Below, piece by piece: positions 14,523 to 18,934 of a stretch of DNA of 18,934 nucleotides (position 1 is the stretch's first letter; each line of letters starts with the position of its first letter). The notes under the pieces are model-generated. The model worked only from the letters and a program-made list of their open reading frames with translations, was not told the origin of the DNA and ran no database searches. The DNA is from Opitutia bacterium (GTDB lineage: Bacteria; Verrucomicrobiota; Verrucomicrobiia; Opitutales; UBA953). The position numbers and the translations under genes are program-made. The stretch covers positions 1-18,934 of the forward strand of contig CANCLV010000020.1 of NCBI GenBank assembly GCA_947378905.1, written 5' to 3'.

Positions 14523-15314
14523 TTATTTAGAGTCTTTAGCGTAGGCTTTGCCCGTGGCACTGAGAGATTTTCCTGAATCATCGTATAGACAGGATGTGCC
14601 ATCGCTTGAGCTATGCCATGCGTAGCGTTGTACCCAAGGAGTTTTCTCCATCCAGCGAACCACCTCAGCTATAAATTGATTTACCTCTTGTTGGCTGAAT
14701 TTTTTTGGGTCCGACTTTGATGATTCGGAAGTTTGGCAAGCGAACTCGGTAATCCACAATGGTAAATCATAAGCTTTATGAATCGCCTCCATATCATCGA
14801 TGAATTTTTTAGAATTAGTTCCCTTGTACCAATGAACCGCAATCGCATCTACCTTGGGTTTGGCCTTCATGAAGTCGGGCAACCAGTCGCCATTAATCGG
14901 ATCTTTGCACATCGCTGGCCCCACGACGAATTTTCCTTTCATCGTGACTTTCGACCAATTAGCCAAACCTTCTTTGACGCTGATGTTATCTTGCTTGGGG
15001 TGGTCGGGTTCATTGTAGCCAAGAATAAAATCGCCTCGTCCTAGACTCGTCGCCGTTTTGCCTGCACGAATCATAGGTATGAACTCGATGTTGGTATTGA
15101 ATTTCGAATTAGTCGTTTGCCAATTATAGAACCAGGCAACGTTGAGTTCCTTTAGTTCGTTCAGTCCTATCCAATCGGGTGATCTTCCGAGACCTACCCC
15201 TTTTTTCACGCTGATACTCTTCTCTGCTTTCGGAGTTGATTCCGCTGCAGTGAGGGTAGTGCCTAGAAAAACTAGGCCAATTAAGATGAAGGCAGAATAG
15301 ATTTTATTCCGCAT
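14523..15314 (-). CDS. secreted GH128-like glycoside hydrolase (putative endo-beta-1,3-glucanase)
   Basis: 263 residues with signal peptide 1-23. The fold is that of the 'glycosyl hydrolase catalytic core' family (GH128): GVGLGRSPDW...VAWFYNW (39-65), FIPMI (78-82), FILGYNEPDHPKQDN (96-110) with the acid/base Glu102 in NEPD, VDAIAVHWYKG (155-165) and LWITEFACQ (186-194) with the nucleophile Glu190, and VQRYAWHSSSDG near the C-terminus. Characterised GH128 members cleave beta-1,3-glucans such as laminarin. The length agrees with the single-domain members. It starts six bases after the ThuA gene stop, so it is surely cotranscribed. Family is confident, substrate is by analogy. Confidence 0.88.
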   Translation of the reverse strand: MRNKIYSAFILIGLVFLGTTLTAAESTPKAEKSISVKKGVGLGRSPDWIGLNELKELNVAWFYNWQTTNSKFNTNIEFIPMIRAGKTATSLGRGDFILGYNEPDHPKQDNISVKEGLANWSKVTMKGKFVVGPAMCKDPINGDWLPDFMKAKPKVDAIAVHWYKGTNSKKFIDDMEAIHKAYDLPLWITEFACQTSESSKSDPKKFSQQEVNQFIAEVVRWMEKTPWVQRYAWHSSSDGTSCLYDDSGKSLSATGKAYAKDSK

Positions 15315-15320
15315 AAATAA

Positions 15321-16169
15321 TCATTTTTTTCCGTAGCCGGCTTCAGGTTTGCCATCTGGACTGAGATGATTGACTGACCAAAGTAATCCACGGGTAATAA
15401 AATCAAGATAGCGATCATCGGCGACTGTCTTGCTGTCATGTCCGAGGGTTGTGCTGAAGATGCGTGTTTTATTAGCCCCGTACAAGTTCGTCCACGCGAT
15501 GATTGACTCCACTTTACTTTCTACACCGGTTTTTTTGTCTTTCACCATTTGGCTGCCGTGCACCAAGGGGGTGATTTGAAAGATTTTAACGTTATTGTAG
15601 AGCTCTTCATTGGGGAAGGTGGTCCAATCGGTTAAACCTTTGGTGATGGGGCTTTCTTGATTAAAATAGGAAACATTTAAGGCTAACTTCGGTCCGTGAC
15701 CGTTGGACTGTAGGCCAATCATCTCATACCAGTGTGCATTGTCTGCACCCTCTGTAATGGGTTCTTTGTAATTACCCCAGCGGTAACTGTGCATTCCGCA
15801 ATGGAGATTTACAGCAGGTTTTCCGTCGCGGTGAGCTTTTAAGATATTTTCTACATACGCTGGGTCGGTAATATCCGCTGCACATTCATCATGGATAATC
15901 ACATCATAGGCATCGGCCCAATTCGCCTTCTTGTAAGCTTCAAAAATCGGCTTAGTATCTTTGGTGTCATTATACGCAATTTCTACAGTGGCGTTAATAC
16001 GAGACTCGATACCGTTTTTAATGAGATCTTTCTGCGTGGCGTAGTCGTGACAGCATCCACCAATCACTAAGAGAACTTTAATAGGCTTGGTCGTCTCTTC
16101 GGCAAAAGAAGTGATGGTACAGAAAGCTATTAAGCAGACCGCGATAGTTTTTTTGACGAGTGATAACAT
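15321..16169 (-). CDS. exported ThuA-domain protein
   Basis: 282 residues with signal peptide 1-23 (LVKKTIAVCLIAFCTITSFA). The remainder is a ThuA/class-I-amidotransferase-like fold: IKVLLVIGGCCHDY (30-43), YDVIIHDECAADI (88-100), GKPAVNLHCGMHSYR (116-130) and a late FSTTLGHDSKTVADDRYLDFITRGLLWSV block, which is the ThuA hallmark. ThuA was named for trehalose utilisation in rhizobia, but in Planctomycetota and Verrucomicrobiota these exported proteins are numerous and of unknown function. The gene follows the DUF2231 gene after two bases and precedes the glucanase by six. Confidence 0.88.
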   Translation of the reverse strand: MLSLVKKTIAVCLIAFCTITSFAEETTKPIKVLLVIGGCCHDYATQKDLIKNGIESRINATVEIAYNDTKDTKPIFEAYKKANWADAYDVIIHDECAADITDPAYVENILKAHRDGKPAVNLHCGMHSYRWGNYKEPITEGADNAHWYEMIGLQSNGHGPKLALNVSYFNQESPITKGLTDWTTFPNEELYNNVKIFQITPLVHGSQMVKDKKTGVESKVESIIAWTNLYGANKTRIFSTTLGHDSKTVADDRYLDFITRGLLWSVNHLSPDGKPEAGYGKK

Positions 16170-16171
16170 GA

Positions 16172-16705
16172 CTAGTTTTTAGTAGAAACTTTAGCGGGTT
16201 TTAATGGGAAGTCTTCGCCGTGTACCATTTCGCCGCCGCTGTGGGCCGCGTAGAATAGCGTAATGATAGCCATAAATTGGACAATCAGACGAACGGTCCG
16301 TGACTTATGGAGGCAGTACCAAGAGATCGACGCCCAGCATGAAGTGCCAATACCTGCATAGAGGTGAGTCTCTACATCGGCGCCGCCAAATCCATTGAAG
16401 TGTCCGTAAATGATTCCGAGCAGGGCAGCAATCCAGGCGCTCACTGCTCCGGCCATACAAAGTCTTCGTGTGCCGATTTGAGCCGCCTCAGTATTATCGA
16501 GTAACTCAAAAAGCGGAACGATGAGTAAAAATGCGATAGGTAAGTGCAGGGCTAAAATATGAAAATTGCCTAAGATGGAAATAATTGCTGGCCCACGTGA
16601 TTGTCCATCCGCTGGCAAAAGACTCATCGCCGCAAACAACAGTAAATTAGGAGTGACTGCTAAAAATAATCTTAACCAGGTGTTAATGGCGTGTCGTTCG
16701 CTCAT
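16172..16705 (-). CDS. DUF2231-type membrane protein
   Basis: 177 residues with about four to five membrane segments (roughly 10-30, 42-68, 82-101, 116-131, 138-156). Conserved features are FHILALHLPIAFLL (48-61) with two histidines, a histidine at 114, and AHSGGEMVHGEDF (154-166) with His155 and His162. This histidine-in-membrane pattern resembles DUF2231 proteins, often found beside c-type cytochromes and suspected, without proof, of binding heme. It is the first gene of the minus-strand cluster with ThuA, GH128-like and beta-helix genes. A cytochrome c gene lies upstream behind a terminator. A TTGACC/TTAAAT promoter leaves a leader of only about six bases. Confidence 0.75.
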   Translation of the reverse strand: MSERHAINTWLRLFLAVTPNLLLFAAMSLLPADGQSRGPAIISILGNFHILALHLPIAFLLIVPLFELLDNTEAAQIGTRRLCMAGAVSAWIAALLGIIYGHFNGFGGADVETHLYAGIGTSCWASISWYCLHKSRTVRLIVQFMAIITLFYAAHSGGEMVHGEDFPLKPAKVSTKN

Positions 16706-16717
16706 GGGGTATTTAAT

Positions 16718-16745
16718 ATTTAATTTTTATAAGACTAAAGGTCAA
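16718..16745 (-). promoter_or_regulatory. promoter of the DUF2231-ThuA-GH128-beta-helix cluster
   Basis: Minus strand: TTGACC (16745-16740), 16-base spacer, TTAAAT (16723-16718; 4 of 6 matches). Transcription would begin near 16711, about six bases before the ATG at 16705, and the -35 sits just inside the terminator of the upstream cytochrome gene. Confidence 0.45.
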
Positions 16746-16759
16746 CCGTTGAAGAAATA

Positions 16760-16786
16760 AAAAAGCCTGCACACGGCAGGCTTTTT
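16760..16786 (-). terminator. bidirectional Rho-independent terminator
   Basis: A perfect 11-bp stem, AAAAAGCCTGC (16760-16770) and GCAGGCTTTTT (16776-16786), with a five-base loop. A- and T-runs on both sides let it act in either direction; here it ends the cytochrome c transcript. Confidence 0.92.
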
Positions 16787-16805
16787 ATAGAGGAAGGACG
16801 AATTT

Positions 16806-17195
16806 TCACTTCGCTTCAATCCAAGCTTTTAATTTGGCTAATTGATCAGTGGTGAGAGGTTCGCTTTTAGATTTTTTAGGTGGCATCGCCTTCTCTTGAT
16901 CACGTGCTGTTGCGCCCTCGTAGGAAAGAGTGTAGAGTGAACTCTTTGAAGCGTCACCCCAAGTGATACCTTTGCCTTCTTCTTTGCCGCCTTTTTCTAA
17001 TCCTTCGAGCGTAGTGGCATTGAATCCGCCTTTGGGTCTTTTGCCGTCTTTGCCGTGGCAGCTGATGCAACTCTTATCAATGATAGGTTTGATATCCTTG
17101 TTGAAGGCCGCAAGGCGTGCTGCTGCTTTTGGGTCTTCAGCAGCAAAAACTGCGGAAGCTGAAATGAATAGGGCTAGAAGTGATAGACGTTTCAT
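16806..17195 (-). CDS. mono-heme cytochrome c, planctomycete-type (PSCyt1-like) domain
   Basis: 129 residues, exported (signal peptide 1-19, LSLLALFISASAVFAA). One heme motif CISCH (43-47) sits in the family context FNKDIKPIIDKSCISCHG, and AMPP (103-106) provides the likely axial methionine. The C-terminus LTTDQLAKLKAWIEA is the usual final helix. In Planctomycetota and Verrucomicrobiota this domain is generally fused to larger DUF proteins; here it stands alone. It probably carries electrons in the periplasm; the partner is not known, though the DUF2231 membrane protein next to it is a candidate. It has its own terminator, so it is not in the downstream operon. Confidence 0.9.
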   Translation of the reverse strand: MKRLSLLALFISASAVFAAEDPKAAARLAAFNKDIKPIIDKSCISCHGKDGKRPKGGFNATTLEGLEKGGKEEGKGITWGDASKSSLYTLSYEGATARDQEKAMPPKKSKSEPLTTDQLAKLKAWIEAK

Positions 17196-17251
17196 GGGGC
17201 TTGTTCATGAATAATAACCCCTATTTTACAGAAAAGTTCCAGACTAAAACT

Positions 17252-18559
17252 CTAATTCCTAACAGCCCAGGGGAGGAAGGTGCTCTGAAGCCGCTCTGGA
17301 ACGACCGCGATAATGCGTGTGCCTGTTTCATCTGCCTTGGCTGAGAGAATCGATGCTGAAGCGTATAACTTAGATAATTGGCTATACTCAGTGTGTGGGA
17401 TAAAGAGATTTAGTTTAAGGTCATTTTCTGACGCACAATCTTCAAGGGTTTGTAAGAGTCGGGGTAAGCCTTCGCCAGTGATGGTGCTAATGACAAACGC
17501 TCCTGGGTGTGCTGCAAGAGCCTCAGCTCTCGTCGCTTCATCCACCAAGTCAGCTTTATTTAAAATGGTAATGATAGGTCGATCGCCTGCTCCGATATCC
17601 ATCAACACATTCAGAGTAGTTTGCGCATGTTTGACGCGTTCAGGGGAGGATAGGTCGACCACATGAATTAAAAAATCAGCCTGCACGGCTTCTTCGAGTG
17701 TCGCTTTAAAAGCCTCAACGAGTTGGTGGGGGAGTCGACGCACAAACCCAACGGTATCAGTTAAAAGTAAGGCCCGACCCGAAGGTAATTTTAGCCTTCG
17801 CGTAGTTGGATCTAATGTCGCGAATAATTTGTCTTCTGCTAAAACATCAGCACCCGTAAGACGATTGAGGAGCGACGATTTTCCAGCGTTGGTATATCCG
17901 ACAATTGAAAATGTAGGCAAGGGAATGCGGTGGCGTTGTTTACGCTGCGTGGCACGTTGGGCGACAACGGCGGCGAGGTCGCGACGGACTTTTGCAATCT
18001 TATCTCGGATTTTACGTTGATCCATTTCCATCTGCGTTTCCCCTGCATCTCGTTGCATAGCACCTCCGCCTCGTTGACGGTCCAAGTGTGACCAGAGTCT
18101 TTTCAAGCGTGGTAGTTGCTGTTGTAATTTCGCTAATTCTACCTGCAATACCGCCTCTCTCGTTTTAGCTCGGGTAACGAATATATCTAATATGATTTCT
18201 TGTCGGTCGATGGCTTTGAGCCCCCCAGAGTCTTTTTCCCAGTTGCGTTGCTGGGCAGGCGTCAGTGCGTCGTCGAAAATGATTAGTCCGCACTCTTTAG
18301 ATTTAGCGAGCGCGACAATCTCTTCCATTTTACCCGAGCCCACTAAATGCCTCGGACTTTCTTCACGAATTTTGGCAATCACCGCATCGCGGATTTCTAC
18401 TCCCAGGTTGCCGACGAGTTCGTGAAGTTCATTAAGCAAAGCTTGTGCCTCCTCGGTGGTGTCTTCCTGACGTTGTAGCCCGACCAGAATTGCCCGATTG
18501 CTCCGAGCAATGACTTCTGGATCGTACGGGTCGAAGGGCTTAGGTTTTTCGTCAGCCAC
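17252..18559 (-). CDS. hflX: ribosome-associated GTPase HflX
   Basis: 435 residues, the normal HflX size. HflX binds the 50S subunit and can split stalled or stress-hibernating 70S ribosomes. The N-terminal HflX domain (about 20-130) includes ESPRHLVGSGKMEEIV; a coiled-coil linker (132-210) holds the signature RQRGGGAMQRDAGETQMEMDQR region (161-182), where most homologues read GGIGTRGPGETQ. The G domain carries GYTNAGKSS (221-229), LDPTTR (249-254), DTVGF (268-272) and NKAD (334-337). The start is GTG, six bases downstream of the SufT-like stop codon, so the two genes are probably coupled. Confidence 0.96.
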   Translation of the reverse strand: MADEKPKPFDPYDPEVIARSNRAILVGLQRQEDTTEEAQALLNELHELVGNLGVEIRDAVIAKIREESPRHLVGSGKMEEIVALAKSKECGLIIFDDALTPAQQRNWEKDSGGLKAIDRQEIILDIFVTRAKTREAVLQVELAKLQQQLPRLKRLWSHLDRQRGGGAMQRDAGETQMEMDQRKIRDKIAKVRRDLAAVVAQRATQRKQRHRIPLPTFSIVGYTNAGKSSLLNRLTGADVLAEDKLFATLDPTTRRLKLPSGRALLLTDTVGFVRRLPHQLVEAFKATLEEAVQADFLIHVVDLSSPERVKHAQTTLNVLMDIGAGDRPIITILNKADLVDEATRAEALAAHPGAFVISTITGEGLPRLLQTLEDCASENDLKLNLFIPHTEYSQLSKLYASASILSAKADETGTRIIAVVPERLQSTFLPWAVRN

Positions 18560-18565
18560 TAAAAA

Positions 18566-18934
18566 TTAAATCAGACCGAGTTGCATTTTGCCGTCTTCAG
18601 AAATCATCGACTGTGTCCAAGGTGGATCCCATACGATGCTTACTTGGGCGCGATTCACTCCCGGCACTGTTAAAATTCGATTACGTGCATCTTCGGCAAT
18701 CACTGGCCCCATGCCACATCCTGGCGCCGTAAGTGTCATGGCCACTGTTACGCTATGTTTGTCGGGTGAACCATCAATCGATTCAACCTGCAAGGAGTAG
18801 ACTAAACCTAGGTCGACAATGTTAACGGGGATTTCAGGATCAAAAACGGTTTTGAGCTGAGTCCAAATGGATTCATCGCTGGGTTTACCTTGGTGCCCTG
18901 GGTGTTCTGCGGTTCCGATAGAGCCATGGGCATC
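18566..18934 (-). CDS. sufT: SufT-like Fe-S cluster assembly protein, MIP18/DUF59 family (5' end cut by window)
   Basis: The frame is open from the stop at 18566 to the window edge (122 residues, N-terminus missing). Motifs are those of the SufT branch: DPEIPVNIVDLGLVY (32-46 of the visible part), TAPGCGMG (69-76) with the conserved cysteine, VPGV (90-93), WDPPW (102-106) and the tail KMQLGLI. MIP18-family proteins help assemble or deliver Fe-S clusters; SufT often lies in suf operons, but no other suf gene is visible here because the window ends. It is immediately followed by hflX. The symbol is by family likeness. Confidence 0.88.
   Translation of the reverse strand, partial: DAHGSIGTAEHPGHQGKPSDESIWTQLKTVFDPEIPVNIVDLGLVYSLQVESIDGSPDKHSVTVAMTLTAPGCGMGPVIAEDARNRILTVPGVNRAQVSIVWDPPWTQSMISEDGKMQLGLI

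Noticed and set aside
18566..18793. SufT-like gene starting at an internal TTG (18793)
   Set aside because: The same frame continues upstream to the window edge with the conserved DPEIPVNIVDLGLVY motif, so the gene is longer and cut by the window.
18588..18800. 70-codon plus-strand frame at the right edge
   Set aside because: Antisense to the SufT-like gene, whose frame has strong family motifs across the whole stretch.
1..18934. CRISPR array, transposase, integrase, toxin-antitoxin or defence genes
   Set aside because: No regularly spaced repeats and no protein with such motifs was found on either strand.

Overview
The window (18,934 bases, moderate GC) looks like chromosomal DNA of a heterotrophic Verrucomicrobiota bacterium, probably class Opitutae. 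The pointers are two PEP-CTERM exported proteins, a twin-arginine-exported Gfo/Idh/MocA oxidoreductase, a planctomycete-type cytochrome c domain next to a DUF2231 membrane protein, a ThuA-domain protein, a DUF1111-type di-heme oxidoreductase and secreted glycosidases (GH29 fucosidase, GH128-like glucanase). This taxonomic reading is inference from gene families; there is no rRNA here.

Layout. The left edge is cut inside a Gfo/Idh/MocA gene (minus strand). Then come three minus-strand genes read 3923 to 1012: a TonB-dependent receptor, a gamma-glutamylcyclotransferase-like protein and 3-methyladenine DNA glycosylase I. The last two touch stop-to-start. Divergent from the receptor is a tandem ACT-domain protein, convergent with the di-heme oxidoreductase. 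A tRNA-Ser(GCU) gene (5980-6070) is followed by the oddest stretch of the window: a copy of the tRNA 3' end, G-rich octamer repeats also found behind the ACT gene, and a hairpin-rich segment. Next is a small membrane-anchored coiled-coil protein resembling only the hairpin of an HlyD-type adaptor, then zinc alcohol dehydrogenase and alpha-L-fucosidase (minus), an SDR oxidoreductase (plus), and two related PEP-CTERM proteins (plus) separated by a strong terminator.

From 16705 down to 12380 four minus-strand genes are closely packed: DUF2231 membrane protein, ThuA-domain protein, GH128-like glucanase and a secreted beta-helix protein. This looks like an envelope or polysaccharide-utilisation operon. 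Upstream, behind a bidirectional terminator, is a mono-heme cytochrome c. The right edge holds HflX GTPase and a SufT/MIP18-type Fe-S assembly protein cut by the window end.

Together the region is mostly scavenging of marine or plant-type polysaccharides (fucose, beta-1,3-glucan, sugar oxidation by Gfo/Idh, SDR and ADH enzymes) plus scattered housekeeping genes. No phage, transposase, CRISPR array or defence system is visible. No gap without a gene exceeds 300 bases; the largest is 6071-6313 (243 bases). A window-wide trait is that Shine-Dalgarno sequences are almost absent and several starts sit about 6-8 bases behind a -10-like hexamer, which suggests leaderless mRNAs.
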